The notes: a model not told the origin generated them from the sequence alone. DNA of 64,000 bases from Mariaggregatimicrobium sp964498785 (GCA_964498785.1 CAZCJL010000027.1:1-64000); one strand, 5' to 3'; shown: positions 27,280 to 36,745, numbered from the stretch's first letter. Made by a program: numbers and translations.

Positions 27280-29403
27280 TTATTCCTTTTGAAATGTCGT
27301 TTGAATTCCGAGAAAAACTTCCCGTCCGATATACGGCCCATACAACTCGTCCTTATAATCTGTCGCATTTGTCGCTCCCACTCGCAGCGTTAACAAATTA
27401 TTGAGTTTATACGATACTGTCATATCCAGAACATTATAGGCAGCTTTACTCTCTTTGGTATAATCCCCGCCATGACTTGTAACAACCATAATATCCCGTT
27501 CACTAAAAAACTGGTCGCGAACGGAAATCTTCAACTTGTTTTTGAAGAATCCATAACTGATGCGCAGTGAAGCAGTATGCGGAGAAATCCGTGAAATTGC
27601 TACATCTTCGTCTTTTTGAGAAACATCTGTAAAATTGTATGACAATGTACTTGTAAAATTTTTCAAGAAATAAAACCTAGTTTGCAATTCAACGCCGCGC
27701 AATGTTGCTTTTTCCACATTTAGATAACTATAAGCAAATTGTGCAGGATAAAATTCATCAACGATGATATCATCAAATTCATTCTGGAAAACTGTTGCAT
27801 TCACCAGCAAGAATGAATTCCATAAATATTCAACGCCAAAATTACCACCGATTGATTTTTCCGGCTTTAAATCCGGATTACCGATGACTTTAAGAGGCAT
27901 TCCCGGAATCGGCATTGTGAAATCACTGTATAATTCGATAAATGACGGAGCCCTGAATCCGCCGCCCCATGAACTTCTCAATTTCAATCCGTTATTAAAA
28001 GTGTACATTGCACTTAATCTGGGGCTGAAATGTCCGTCAATATCAGTAATTTTATCGTAGCGGCCTCCCATAATAACTGTGAAGTCTTTAAAAAAAGTTG
28101 CTTCGAGTTGTGCAAAAACACCGGTCTGCTTGCGGTTAATCTCTGAGGATAAACGCTCGTTTTCATAATCATTTGATAACAAATCAAGTCCGGCATCGAA
28201 TGTAATTATATGATTAAGTGTGTACGTAAAATCAGATTTTAACCCCATTAACACGTCTGTGGTTGTGTCAATAGAAGCAGGTTTTGCTGAATTACGCGTC
28301 ACTGATTTATAGGTTCTCAAATTATCAGTATAGAAACCTAAAATGTTCGCATTAAAATAGCGATTGAAATCTTTTTTCCAATGAAGTGAAGAGTGATACT
28401 TTTTAACATCTGATTCATTATCATTTAAATTTCCCCTGGATTCTGATTTAGATGCTTGCTCATCCTGTCGCACTTCGCCACTAAACTCTAACGTGCCTAA
28501 ATCCTTATTTTGGTATCGCAATTTTGAGCTAACGCTATTTGAAATGGTTTCCTTGATTACAATTTCAGAGGCGCCCTGATTATAACCTCGTTGATAATGG
28601 TCGATATCCAGAGCATAGCCAAACGATTCCTTGCCACCGGAAAACGCCAGATGACCGCTATAAAGATCATTTGAACCGGCACGGGCATCAGCATTAATTT
28701 TCATTCCTTTAGAATATCCTCTCGTGATAATATTAATAACACCGCCCATCGCTTCATTCCCGTAAAGCGCTGAACCAGGGCCTTTCACAATTTCGATGTG
28801 TTCAATTTGATCAGAATCAATTAGATTTAATTGAATGCGATTGTTTAATTTTCCGGAAAGAGGTGTATTATCAACTAAAAATAAAATCCTCCGACTATCA
28901 ACACCATTCATGTATAAAAATTTTTCCCCGCTTGTGCCAGACTCGATTGTAATTCCGGGGCGGTCTTCAAGAATTTCCGACAAATCTTCTGCGCCCTTTT
29001 CCTCAATTTCTGCGCGAGTAATTAATTCAGTAACAACCGGAACGCTCTCCATTAACCGTTCATCGCGAGTGCCGGTTACGATTATTTGTTGGGTTTGAAA
29101 AAAATCTTCCCGCAGAGAAAACTGAGTTGATACTTTTTTCCCTGTTTCAACAAAGATTTGTTTAACAGATGTTTCGTATCCGATATAAGTCACTTTCAAA
29201 TCATACGCACCCGGAGGAACTTTTTCAATGACAAATTCGCCCTTCTGGTCAGTAGCTGCACCGCGTTCCGTGCCGACCAGCATAACATTTGCATTTGATA
29301 ATGCGTTTCCGGTGTGACCATCGATTACCTTTCCTTGAATAATCCCTGCATCGTCCGCATGCAAAAGATTCATCGCTCCGGTAAATGCGAATATCAGGAA
29401 CAT
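27280..29403 (-). CDS. TonB-dependent outer-membrane receptor
   Basis: The 707-aa receptor has an N-terminal carboxypeptidase-regulatory-like domain (GIIQGKVIDGHTGNALSNANVMLVG, about 18-100), a plug (VTGTRDERLMESVPVVTELI to GVINIITRG, about 108-230) and a 22-strand-type barrel ending GIQTTFQKE. The best translation signal, AGGAG before an ATG at 29459, opens a frame whose first residues (MKSKSLFKAGYRTTLIVL) are the positive half of a signal peptide. That frame is shifted by one base from the receptor, which itself opens with the hydrophobic half (MFLIFAFTGAMNLLHA) and no charged start. So there is a frameshift, or an assembly error, inside the signal peptide. The substrate may be a siderophore or cobalamin; none can be named. 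Confidence 0.8.
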   Translation of the reverse strand: MFLIFAFTGAMNLLHADDAGIIQGKVIDGHTGNALSNANVMLVGTERGAATDQKGEFVIEKVPPGAYDLKVTYIGYETSVKQIFVETGKKVSTQFSLREDFFQTQQIIVTGTRDERLMESVPVVTELITRAEIEEKGAEDLSEILEDRPGITIESGTSGEKFLYMNGVDSRRILFLVDNTPLSGKLNNRIQLNLIDSDQIEHIEIVKGPGSALYGNEAMGGVINIITRGYSKGMKINADARAGSNDLYSGHLAFSGGKESFGYALDIDHYQRGYNQGASEIVIKETISNSVSSKLRYQNKDLGTLEFSGEVRQDEQASKSESRGNLNDNESDVKKYHSSLHWKKDFNRYFNANILGFYTDNLRTYKSVTRNSAKPASIDTTTDVLMGLKSDFTYTLNHIITFDAGLDLLSNDYENERLSSEINRKQTGVFAQLEATFFKDFTVIMGGRYDKITDIDGHFSPRLSAMYTFNNGLKLRSSWGGGFRAPSFIELYSDFTMPIPGMPLKVIGNPDLKPEKSIGGNFGVEYLWNSFLLVNATVFQNEFDDIIVDEFYPAQFAYSYLNVEKATLRGVELQTRFYFLKNFTSTLSYNFTDVSQKDEDVAISRISPHTASLRISYGFFKNKLKISVRDQFFSERDIMVVTSHGGDYTKESKAAYNVLDMTVSYKLNNLLTLRVGATNATDYKDELYGPYIGREVFLGIQTTFQKE

Positions 29404-29459
29404 ATTAAAACAATTAGCGTGGTGCGATACCCAGCTTTAAATAATGATTTTGATTTCAT
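29404..29459 (-). other. out-of-frame signal-peptide start of the TonB receptor
   Basis: The ATG at 29459 has AGGAG seven bases upstream and encodes MKSKSLFKAGYRTTLIVLI in a frame one base off from the receptor. The receptor frame has a TAA upstream of 29403 and no better start. Joining the two by one inserted base would give a textbook signal peptide. Confidence 0.6.
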
Positions 29460-29525
29460 TTAGCTCTCCTCACAAAAAAGTTATTTAATTTGATATTTCA
29501 GCGGAAAAAAGTTGTTGGCATTTAT

Positions 29526-29556
29526 TTCGTAGATACGAATAGTTCGCATACCCGAA
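29526..29556. promoter_or_regulatory. two operator-like palindromes at the TonB-MarR promoter
   Basis: TTCGTAGATACGAA (29526-29539, 6-bp perfect arms) and TTCGCATACCCGAA (29543-29556, TTCG/CGAA core) start 17 bp apart. They lie at and just downstream of the -10 box on the minus strand, where a repressor would block transcription. The MarR protein of the same operon is the likely ligand. Confidence 0.55.
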
Positions 29557-29584
29557 ATATAAAACAGTATCTAACAAAAGTCAA
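29556..29584 (-). promoter_or_regulatory. sigma-70 promoter of the TonB receptor-MarR operon
   Basis: On the minus strand TTGACT (29584-29579) and TATATT (29561-29556) are separated by exactly 17 bp. It sits about 95 bp before the good ATG at 29459 and is overlapped by the operator-like palindromes. Confidence 0.6.
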
Positions 29585-29619
29585 GTATTTTTTTTTACAA
29601 AAACGCCCTGTTTAAATAT

Positions 29620-30600
29620 GCCACAGTATTTATTTTGGATACATCGACATCACTGCTTACTATTTTCACTGGCGAAATTCCGGATTTATGATATGCTTTT
29701 TAACTCTGGCATATTATTTTATTTTTAAAGTATTTAATAGCCTATCGAATCAATCAATATATTGTATAGTCTTGCAGAGAAATAGTCAATTACAACAAGT
29801 TATTAACATTTTTTAATTTTTGCATTTTTGGCACATCCATTAGGCGTTAAATTTTTTAAAAATTCTTACTTCATTGAATTTATTACATTTAATTGATTAC
29901 CATTTATCGCCAGACATATTACATTTAGATTACATTACAACAACCCTCAACTTATCCACACGTTATCCACAGTTTATTCACAAACGGTATCCGATTATTC
30001 CTTAACATGTTACCAAAAAGAATGCAATTCCTGAATCAAATGGCGCGTTCATTTATCAACAATATAACAGAACGATTATTCAATACTCTGCTATCTTTTT
30101 TCCATCAAACAGGTTGCTCAGAAAATTATGAGACGTTAATTCATTTACGATATTATTACAAAATGAATTATTCACATTTATTAAGAATAAAATTCATAGC
30201 GAATATAATTTATCTGAAATTGCTAGTTCTGAACACCTTCAATTTTTCCTTAAAAAAGAGGCGCATTAGGTTACGCAGTTTTAATTATTAACCACTATTT
30301 TACTATTAGTCTTTTAAAAATTATTTCCATTCTAAAATATATATGTACTATAAAAAAAATATTCTGCACTACTTTTCAAATAAAAAAAGCGATTGTGATT
30401 TCTCCCTTTTTGAAAAAATCACCATCGCTCCCGGACTATTTGCAAACCTTCTCCGGGATACGTATTTTTATATGAGAATTGCGACAACGGCTATTTATTA
30501 TATTGTCGTAACAGCTACCAAAACTTAAATTTTGGAAAACATTTTGCAACATGAAATGTTTTTTGCGCAAAATTTATTTTTGTGATTTAATAAAAATGGA
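29620..30600. other. gene-free AT-rich kilobase with DnaA boxes, candidate replication origin
   Basis: Nearly 1 kb lacks any credible gene. TTATCCACA occurs at 29952-29960 and 29963-29971, and TTATTCACA at 29974-29982: three DnaA boxes in the same orientation with starts spaced exactly 11 bp, about one helical turn. Another TTATTCACA lies at 30168-30176 and TTATCAACA at 30053-30061. A very AT-rich run adjoins on the left (29800-29950), suitable as an unwinding element. The genes at its left face away and those immediately right also face away. No dnaA, dnaN or other classic origin marker is in view, so a DnaA-controlled site other than oriC remains possible. Confidence 0.5.
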
Positions 30601-30605
30601 TTGAC

Positions 30606-31229
30606 ATGATGATTGCTGTATTGAAAGGAGCACTTGTTGCTTTATCGCTGACCCTGGGATTCGGTCCGGTCTTGCTTGTACAGTTTGAGGCCAGTATTAA
30701 TCGCGGTTTTCGCGCCGGAGCAAGTGTTATTTCCGGTTTGTACGCCAGTGATGTGTTTCTGGTAACACTTTGTTATCTTGGATTCACACGATTTCTTGAG
30801 CAACAGGAGTACAAACTTATAATGGGACTTATGGGCGGTATTATAATCATTGCATTTGGACTAAGTTTACTAATTAAGCAGGTGACATTTAATATTCCTA
30901 ATAAAGCGAGGACAATCAAAACAAAATCATCGCATTTGATACAGTATTTCGTAAAAGGTTTTATGATAAATATTACAAATCCCTTTGCTATTGTTTTCTG
31001 GTTGGGTATTTTAAGTATTGCTGGCACCAATTTTGGTATATATTCATCTTCGTTTTATACTTTTTTTATTGCTGTATTTGTATTTGCATTCGGTTGTGAT
31101 TTGCTGAAAGTATTTTTCTTTAGCAAAGCAAATAAATTTTTTACACCCAAATTGCTTAAATGGATTAACCGAATAATGGGATCAATACTAATTATGCTCG
31201 GCGCCGTGATTATTACAAAAATCCTTTAA
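30606..31229 (+). CDS. LysE-family amino-acid exporter
   Basis: This 207-aa inner-membrane protein has about six transmembrane segments. GFGPVLLVQFEASINRGFRAGASVISGLYASDVFLV and the NITNPFAIVFWLGI motif are diagnostic of LysE/RhtB exporters of basic or neutral amino acids. The start is ATG-ATG at 30606/30609; either gives the same protein within one residue. It stands alone at the right edge of the AT-rich region. Confidence 0.85.
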   Translation: MMIAVLKGALVALSLTLGFGPVLLVQFEASINRGFRAGASVISGLYASDVFLVTLCYLGFTRFLEQQEYKLIMGLMGGIIIIAFGLSLLIKQVTFNIPNKARTIKTKSSHLIQYFVKGFMINITNPFAIVFWLGILSIAGTNFGIYSSSFYTFFIAVFVFAFGCDLLKVFFFSKANKFFTPKLLKWINRIMGSILIMLGAVIITKIL

Positions 31230-31352
31230 GGAAAAAATTGCAAACATTATTATCGAAACAAGTGTGACCGATTTTTCAAAGACTGGCCGCATTTTTTTTG
31301 CTTTATTAATTTATCTATCGCCCACCGAACACATCAATCTTTTGCAGTTTAA

Positions 31353-31381
31353 ATTTCCGAAACCTCAAAGATTTCGGAAAT
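31353..31381. repeat. palindromic intergenic repeat
   Basis: ATTTCCGAAACCT and AGATTTCGGAAAT (12 of 13 positions pair) flank CAA. It shares its core with the palindrome at 911-941. It is not followed by a T-run. Confidence 0.6.
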
Positions 31382-31485
31382 CTGAACGCATCCTCATTTA
31401 AATGTTGACAATGTTAAAAAGATTTAGTAAATTAATTCTGTCCAGGGTGGCCAATAGCATTTATTAATATGACAGGAGGTATGTC

Positions 31486-34062
31486 ATGATTCAAAAGCCA
31501 CGTTTCATTTCACTGTTTGTTTGCTTACTGCTATTGCCGCTGCCAATTTTCAGTCAAAGCAATTTTAATGCGGATGCTTATCTCAGCTTTTTAGAGCAGA
31601 ACAAAAATCTTACCGCTTCAGAGCTCCTTTCCCTGTTTCAGCCGCAGCAGCAGTATTATTCAAAAGCCGCTACAGCATTTTCATTCAGCAATTATGACTA
31701 TCTGGATTCGATTATGCAAAGGTATCAACTAACAACTGATGAGATGGATCTGTTGCGCCAAAATCGGTTTGTCGTCAGTGAGCGGCTAAGTCATCACAGT
31801 TTTGGCAGCGCTTTGCATGATATTTATGCAAATGATCTACCCGTTTTTATCACAACAGATGCAATTTTGCATGCACTTCATGCATCGTACGATAAAATTT
31901 TGATGTATCTTGAATTCGAAATCATGGAGCCGAATCTGATTCGGTTTCTGAATGGCATGTATAATGCTTTTCCGGCGATCTATTCCAAATACTCTTCGCA
32001 TCCGGAACTGGAAAATTCACTCAAAAATGTTGATCTTTACATTGCCGTTGCAAAATCGTTAATCGATGGTAAAAAAACAGTCACTCATTGTGCAAACCAA
32101 CAATTTTTTGATACAGTTTGGAATGCGATTCAGGCGGAACAATGTATCCCGATACCGTTATTCTCCGAACGGGAGCGTGAAATTGACTTCAGCCAGTTTA
32201 CAGTCCGGGGACATTACGACCGTGAGATTTGGGACGGCGCTGAAAACCGGACGCTGGAAAAATATTTCAAAGCAATGATGTGGCTGGGACGAATCGACTT
32301 TTACCTGACGCCACCACCGAGCAATCCATTCGAGCCGGACTGGTCGGAACAGGAAATCCGGTGTATGAATATCAGCGCTGTTCTGTTGAATGAGTTGCTG
32401 AATTCATCCCAACAAAGACATCTTTTGGATACAAGTGACCGGCTCATCACCCTGCTCGTGGGCGAGAGCGATAATCTGACTCCTAATGAACTCAATGACA
32501 TTATAACGGAACAGGGAATTACCAGTGCCATAGATTTATTGGATGATCAAACATATAGTTCATTTCAAACTGCACTAAAAAATTCTACACGTTCGGCTCA
32601 AAAAATTCTTTCATGTTTTATGTTGATGGATCCGTTCAATTCCGAACCCGGAGAATTGCCCGTCTCTTTTCGATTATGCGGCCAGCGCTTTATTATTGAT
32701 TCTTATGTTTTATTCAATGTAGTATTCGACAGAATTATTTACAATAACCAAAAAATCTGGCGTGCTCTCCCCGATCCGCTGGATGCAATGTTCGTATTGG
32801 GAAATAATAATGCCCTACCATTATTAACCGACGAATTAAATACATATAAATACGCATCTCAACTAAACGCACTCCGTTATCTGGTGGATGCGTATGATCC
32901 TGATTTCTGGAATCAATCCCTGTACAATGCCTGGCTGCAGGCAATACGATTATTGAATCCACAGGCAGATTGCGGCGGATATCCGTTTTTCATGAAAACT
33001 GTGGCCTGGCAACAGGAAAAAATAAACACACAGCTTACCTCATGGGCGCAGTTGAGACATGATAATCTGCTTTATGCCAAACAATCTTACACCGGCGCCA
33101 CTGCCTGTTCATTCCCCCATTCTTATATTGAACCGTATCCGGAATTTTATCGCCAGATTGCGAATTTTGCTGAACAGGCAGCATCATCTCTGTCCGATCT
33201 TAGTTCAAACGGTACATATCTGCAACAAATACAGGACTATTTTCCCAGGCTGAGCAGCACCATGAAGCAATTGGAAATTCTGGCTCAAAAAGAATTGAAC
33301 CGTGTCGCTTTCAATCATGATGAGAATGAATTTCTTAAGAGTATGCTTTTCAGGAGCGGCGGAAGCGGCGAACCCCCGTTTGACGGATGGTACGCACAAT
33401 TGTTTTATGATCCGTGGGACGCTAATGAATTCGATCATATCATTGCAGACGTTCACACACAGCCCACAGATCAGTTCGGGTCAAAGGTGGGACATGTTTT
33501 GCATGTCGCAACCGGGATGATTAATCTTGGCGTATTTCTGGCAGAAGCACCATCGAACGAGTACGAACCCATGGCGTTCGTCGGGCCGGTCTTCTCATTT
33601 TATGATAAAATAACCAAAAATTTTGAACGATTGACAGACGGTGAATGGGAAAAATTAGTGATGCAGGGACAGGTTCCTGAACGACCTGATTGGATTAATA
33701 TTTATCTATGCAATCGACTGGGAGAAAAAAGAGGGCAGGGTCGTGAATTGCCCGGAGTGGTATTTACGGCTATAACAGAATATCAGCAATCACTGCCAGA
33801 AAATAACGGGTTGTTCCAAAACTATCCCAATCCGTTTAATCCGGCAACGACCATCTATTTTGATCTCAAGACTGCTGGCAAAACACGGATTGCTATTTAC
33901 GACATCCTTGGACGTCAGGTAGAAATGTTGCTGGATAAAATGCTACCCCCGGGAAATCATTCTGTTACCTGGAATGCGCCTCAAATCCCGAGCGGCATTT
34001 ATCTGTGCCGATTGATCACAAAAAATAATGTCCGAACGATTAAACTGTTGTTGGCCCGATGA
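31486..34062 (+). CDS. secreted DUF3160 protein with T9SS-type C-terminal domain
   Basis: The 858-aa product starts at an ATG with a strong GGAGGT site. Residues 1-24 are a signal peptide (ending FSQS). The body matches the DUF3160 family: NDLPVFITTDAILHALHASYDKIL, then a long helical domain ending DVHTQPTDQFGSKVGHVLHVATG and MAFVGPVFSFYDKITKN. The last 80 residues (from QNYPNPFNPATTIYFDL) are a type A sorting domain ending in Arg. DUF3160 has no established activity that I know of. The gene ends in a strong bidirectional terminator. Confidence 0.85.
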   Translation: MIQKPRFISLFVCLLLLPLPIFSQSNFNADAYLSFLEQNKNLTASELLSLFQPQQQYYSKAATAFSFSNYDYLDSIMQRYQLTTDEMDLLRQNRFVVSERLSHHSFGSALHDIYANDLPVFITTDAILHALHASYDKILMYLEFEIMEPNLIRFLNGMYNAFPAIYSKYSSHPELENSLKNVDLYIAVAKSLIDGKKTVTHCANQQFFDTVWNAIQAEQCIPIPLFSEREREIDFSQFTVRGHYDREIWDGAENRTLEKYFKAMMWLGRIDFYLTPPPSNPFEPDWSEQEIRCMNISAVLLNELLNSSQQRHLLDTSDRLITLLVGESDNLTPNELNDIITEQGITSAIDLLDDQTYSSFQTALKNSTRSAQKILSCFMLMDPFNSEPGELPVSFRLCGQRFIIDSYVLFNVVFDRIIYNNQKIWRALPDPLDAMFVLGNNNALPLLTDELNTYKYASQLNALRYLVDAYDPDFWNQSLYNAWLQAIRLLNPQADCGGYPFFMKTVAWQQEKINTQLTSWAQLRHDNLLYAKQSYTGATACSFPHSYIEPYPEFYRQIANFAEQAASSLSDLSSNGTYLQQIQDYFPRLSSTMKQLEILAQKELNRVAFNHDENEFLKSMLFRSGGSGEPPFDGWYAQLFYDPWDANEFDHIIADVHTQPTDQFGSKVGHVLHVATGMINLGVFLAEAPSNEYEPMAFVGPVFSFYDKITKNFERLTDGEWEKLVMQGQVPERPDWINIYLCNRLGEKRGQGRELPGVVFTAITEYQQSLPENNGLFQNYPNPFNPATTIYFDLKTAGKTRIAIYDILGRQVEMLLDKMLPPGNHSVTWNAPQIPSGIYLCRLITKNNVRTIKLLLAR

Positions 34063-34120
34063 TAATACAAACAACGCTAAAATATTTTATTGATTAAACA
34101 GCCCCCGCATGATAACGACA

Positions 34121-34156
34121 GACCGCATATTTAAATACGTGTTTAAATATGCGGTC
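34121..34156. terminator. bidirectional terminator
   Basis: GACCGCATATTTAAA and its exact complement form a 15-bp stem with a six-base loop between the convergent DUF3160 and baeRF genes. Confidence 0.8.
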
Positions 34157-34176
34157 TTAACGTCTTTCATTGTCAA

Positions 34177-35334
34177 TTAATATCGAAATACTGCCGCGAT
34201 ATCACTCCCGTCAGGCATGTTTTCATGCTTTAATGGAAAAACAATCCCTTTTTGCCCGATTGTTTGAAGGGCGGCTAAATCCATCAGATCATCATCATTT
34301 TGATTTCGTTCATCATGAATCTCCACTGACATGGTATCTGCATTATAAGTCCCCCATTTTTGATGCTTCGTCGTAATGAATAAGTATTGAATTTTTCCTG
34401 TAAACGCTGCCTGTATTATTTCTTTTATATCAGCAGATGCTTTCTTTTTATCTTTGTATTCCCGGAATTTTGAAAGCGCTTGTTCCTGTTCTTTTTTAAA
34501 AAATGGAGAAACTGCGTTCCATGCACGATAATGTAATTCTTCCAGACTCAGTTCAGCCGGATGCGTTTGGATTGCCACATCGATGAGATGAGCGTATGAG
34601 TTCGCTTCTTTATAAATCGGTATCAGAAAATCCACTCCGGCGAGGATTAACGGCGATGTCTCATTTTTTAAATATTCGAGAATCCCCTTATTAACAATCT
34701 GAAAAAAACGAAGAATATTCTTTTTGTGAACAGAAGCATCGGTTCCCGCTCCCTGTCCGTGAAACATTGCGGCACGACGACCTTTACCGGCGCGGGTTCC
34801 GGTATGGTATTGTAACTGTTTTTCAGGATCATCATATTTTAACGCTTCATCCATATTTAATGGGATGTTTTTCAGATCGACTAACTTAATGTTGTGTTGT
34901 GAACCCTCATATAATTTAATATCTTTCTGACTCAGGGAAAGCATAAAAAATCGCCCGTCATTGCTAAACATAGAAATTAATGGTTTTAGATAAAACCGAT
35001 CGGACACAATTATCAGCGCTTTAAAATCTATCGGAAAACGATAATAAAAAAAGTCGCCCGGAGTGATAAAAACGGCCAGGCCATCACTTTGATAACTCCA
35101 AAATACAGAATCATTCAGCAATTCCTCGGCTGGCTTTATAAACGGTTCAATCTGTTTGTCCCGCAACTTACGTGATTCTAATTCAGTTTTTACTTTATTC
35201 AACGCATTTTTAAAACGAATTGCATTTTGCTTTATATTTTCCCCTTTTCGCAGGGTTGGAATGTAAATCGATATACAATGATCATGTTTTATTTCTGATA
35301 ACTCTAAAAAACGCTGCAAATTTAAAAAATCCAT
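34177..35334 (-). CDS. bacterial archaeo-eukaryotic release factor-like (baeRF) protein
   Basis: This 385-aa protein matches the baeRF families related to eRF1/Pelota. The N-terminal domain ends in a GGQ-like loop, FHGQGAGTDASVHKKNILRFF (near residue 190), the position that reaches the peptidyl-transferase centre in eRF1. The C-terminal half (PLILAGVDFLIPIYKEAN, then IQYLFITTKHQKWG) is the eL30-like/C-terminal domain. Such proteins are thought to act on stalled ribosomes or in antagonism; bacterial functions are mostly untested. GGAG lies before the start. It stands at the distal end of the long minus-strand stress and energy block. Confidence 0.75.
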   Translation of the reverse strand: MDFLNLQRFLELSEIKHDHCISIYIPTLRKGENIKQNAIRFKNALNKVKTELESRKLRDKQIEPFIKPAEELLNDSVFWSYQSDGLAVFITPGDFFYYRFPIDFKALIIVSDRFYLKPLISMFSNDGRFFMLSLSQKDIKLYEGSQHNIKLVDLKNIPLNMDEALKYDDPEKQLQYHTGTRAGKGRRAAMFHGQGAGTDASVHKKNILRFFQIVNKGILEYLKNETSPLILAGVDFLIPIYKEANSYAHLIDVAIQTHPAELSLEELHYRAWNAVSPFFKKEQEQALSKFREYKDKKKASADIKEIIQAAFTGKIQYLFITTKHQKWGTYNADTMSVEIHDERNQNDDDLMDLAALQTIGQKGIVFPLKHENMPDGSDIAAVFRY

Positions 35335-35360
35335 CTCGTGTACATCTCCTTTAAATATTT

Positions 35361-35382
35361 ACGATTTTGAAGATAAAATCGT
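35361..35382. promoter_or_regulatory. palindrome upstream of the baeRF gene
   Basis: ACGATTTT and AAAATCGT are perfect 8-base arms with a six-base loop, 27 bp upstream of the baeRF start. It could be an operator or part of a double terminator with the hairpin at 35394. Confidence 0.35.
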
Positions 35383-35393
35383 CAAAATAATGT

Positions 35394-35428
35394 AAAAAGG
35401 TGGCCTTTAAAATTTGAGACCACTTTTT
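35394..35428 (-). terminator. intrinsic terminator of the kor-sor operon
   Basis: On the minus strand AAAAAGTGG pairs with CCACCTTTTT (one bulged base), followed by the T-run, 18 nt beyond the superoxide reductase stop. Confidence 0.7.
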
Positions 35429-35445
35429 CCCAGAAATATCTTTAT

Positions 35446-35841
35446 TTACAGCACTTTTATTTCTTTGGAAGATTCCCATAATCCGTGGATATTGCAATAA
35501 GAAATCGCATGGATAATGCCTGGCTTGCTAACTTTCAATGACGCTGTCACCTGATGATTTGTATAAACCGGTCCACTGTTTGCGCCCTCTGTTGATTCAC
35601 CATGCGCAGTGAATTCAAAATGTCCGACATGATAACTGTACTTATCGCCTTCCGGATAATAATACAACGATATCCATCGAATATGATGTTCCGTTGTATT
35701 GGGATGTGCAATTTCTTTGCCCGGTGAAACTTTCACATCAAACATTTCATCTTTTTTAATGCTATCCGGACAATCAATCACAGGTACATGTTTCTCACTT
35801 TTCCAATCTGCTGATTGGACATGATCGCTTAATTTTTTCAT
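35446..35841 (-). CDS. superoxide reductase (desulfoferrodoxin/neelaredoxin type)
   Basis: This 131-aa non-heme iron protein reduces superoxide to peroxide without making oxygen. The Fe ligands are visible: Glu and His in SEKHVPVI, His residues in AHPNTTEHHIRW, and the Cys/His pair in YCNIHGLW. It lacks the N-terminal rubredoxin-like domain, so it is the one-iron class. It lies 28 bp downstream of the oxidoreductase beta subunit and shares its transcript, which makes sense because that enzyme is oxygen-sensitive. Confidence 0.9.
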   Translation of the reverse strand: MKKLSDHVQSADWKSEKHVPVIDCPDSIKKDEMFDVKVSPGKEIAHPNTTEHHIRWISLYYYPEGDKYSYHVGHFEFTAHGESTEGANSGPVYTNHQVTASLKVSKPGIIHAISYCNIHGLWESSKEIKVL

Positions 35842-35869
35842 TTTATAACCCTCATTTTATTATTTATAC

Positions 35870-36733
35870 TTAATGGACTTTTGATTCGATTAAATCCTGA
35901 AGTTTATTGAGATCCCGTTTTCGATGAATAACAGGTGTCGTGTCTTTGTGGTACACATTAAGACTTTTTTCAAACGATTTCTTTTCTTTATTCACATAAA
36001 AAATTCCAAGCGGAAGTTTCTCTTTTTCTGTCGCTCGCTTAAATGCCTGTTCCCGGTTTGTCGGATCGTGCGATTCTTCCAGATAGTATGTATTATCTTT
36101 GAACCATGTGTAATTATTCACTTTGTTAAATGAAACACAGGGATGAAAAACATCCACCAGCGCATATCCTTCATGCATAATCGCTTTTTTTATAATCTGT
36201 TTGGTTTGATCAACGTCTCCGATATTTGTTCTGGCAACGAATGATGCATCCAGTGCGATTGCCACTGCAATCGGATTGAAGGGCTCCAGAATAACGCCAT
36301 TTACCTGCACCGGCGTATGAAATCCCTTCTGACTTGTCGGCGATGCCTGTCCCTTCGTTAATCCGTAAACCATGTTATTGTGTACAATATTCGTGATATT
36401 CGGATTACGACGAATATTGTGCATAAAATGATTCCCACCTTCGCCATACATATCCCCGTCACCACTTTCGGCAATAACGGTTAATTCTGGATTTGACGCC
36501 TTAATCGCAACTGCCGGTGGAATTGCCCGGCCGTGCAACCCGTTAAATGTATTACAGCGAATATAATGCGGCATTTTTGCCGCCTGTCCGATCCCTGAAA
36601 CCATAACCAGATTTTGTGGTTTGATGTTTAGTTCTTCCAACGCATTCATTAGTGTTGTGCGAATTCCGAAATTACCACAGCCCGGGCACCAGGCAATATC
36701 AATTTCACCCATGTCATATATATTATTATTCAT
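35870..36733 (-). CDS. korB: 2-oxoacid:ferredoxin oxidoreductase, beta subunit
   Basis: The 287-aa thiamine-diphosphate subunit contains WCPGCGNFGIRTTL, the GDGDMYGEGGNHFMH diphosphate-binding stretch, and NNMVYGLTKGQASPTS. It pairs with the alpha-gamma subunit 12 bp upstream to convert 2-oxoglutarate (or another 2-oxoacid) and CoA to acyl-CoA plus reduced ferredoxin. Substrate choice between oxoglutarate and others cannot be settled from sequence alone. The cluster-binding cysteines in WCPGCG are present. Confidence 0.9.
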   Translation of the reverse strand: MNNNIYDMGEIDIAWCPGCGNFGIRTTLMNALEELNIKPQNLVMVSGIGQAAKMPHYIRCNTFNGLHGRAIPPAVAIKASNPELTVIAESGDGDMYGEGGNHFMHNIRRNPNITNIVHNNMVYGLTKGQASPTSQKGFHTPVQVNGVILEPFNPIAVAIALDASFVARTNIGDVDQTKQIIKKAIMHEGYALVDVFHPCVSFNKVNNYTWFKDNTYYLEESHDPTNREQAFKRATEKEKLPLGIFYVNKEKKSFEKSLNVYHKDTTPVIHRKRDLNKLQDLIESKVH

Positions 36734-36745
36734 TTTGCTATCCTT

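Noticed and set aside
30007..30291. 94-codon frame in the DnaA-box region
   Set aside because: AT-driven Asn/Ile/Leu/Phe-rich text with no start signal, crossing a DnaA-box-like site; treated as non-coding.
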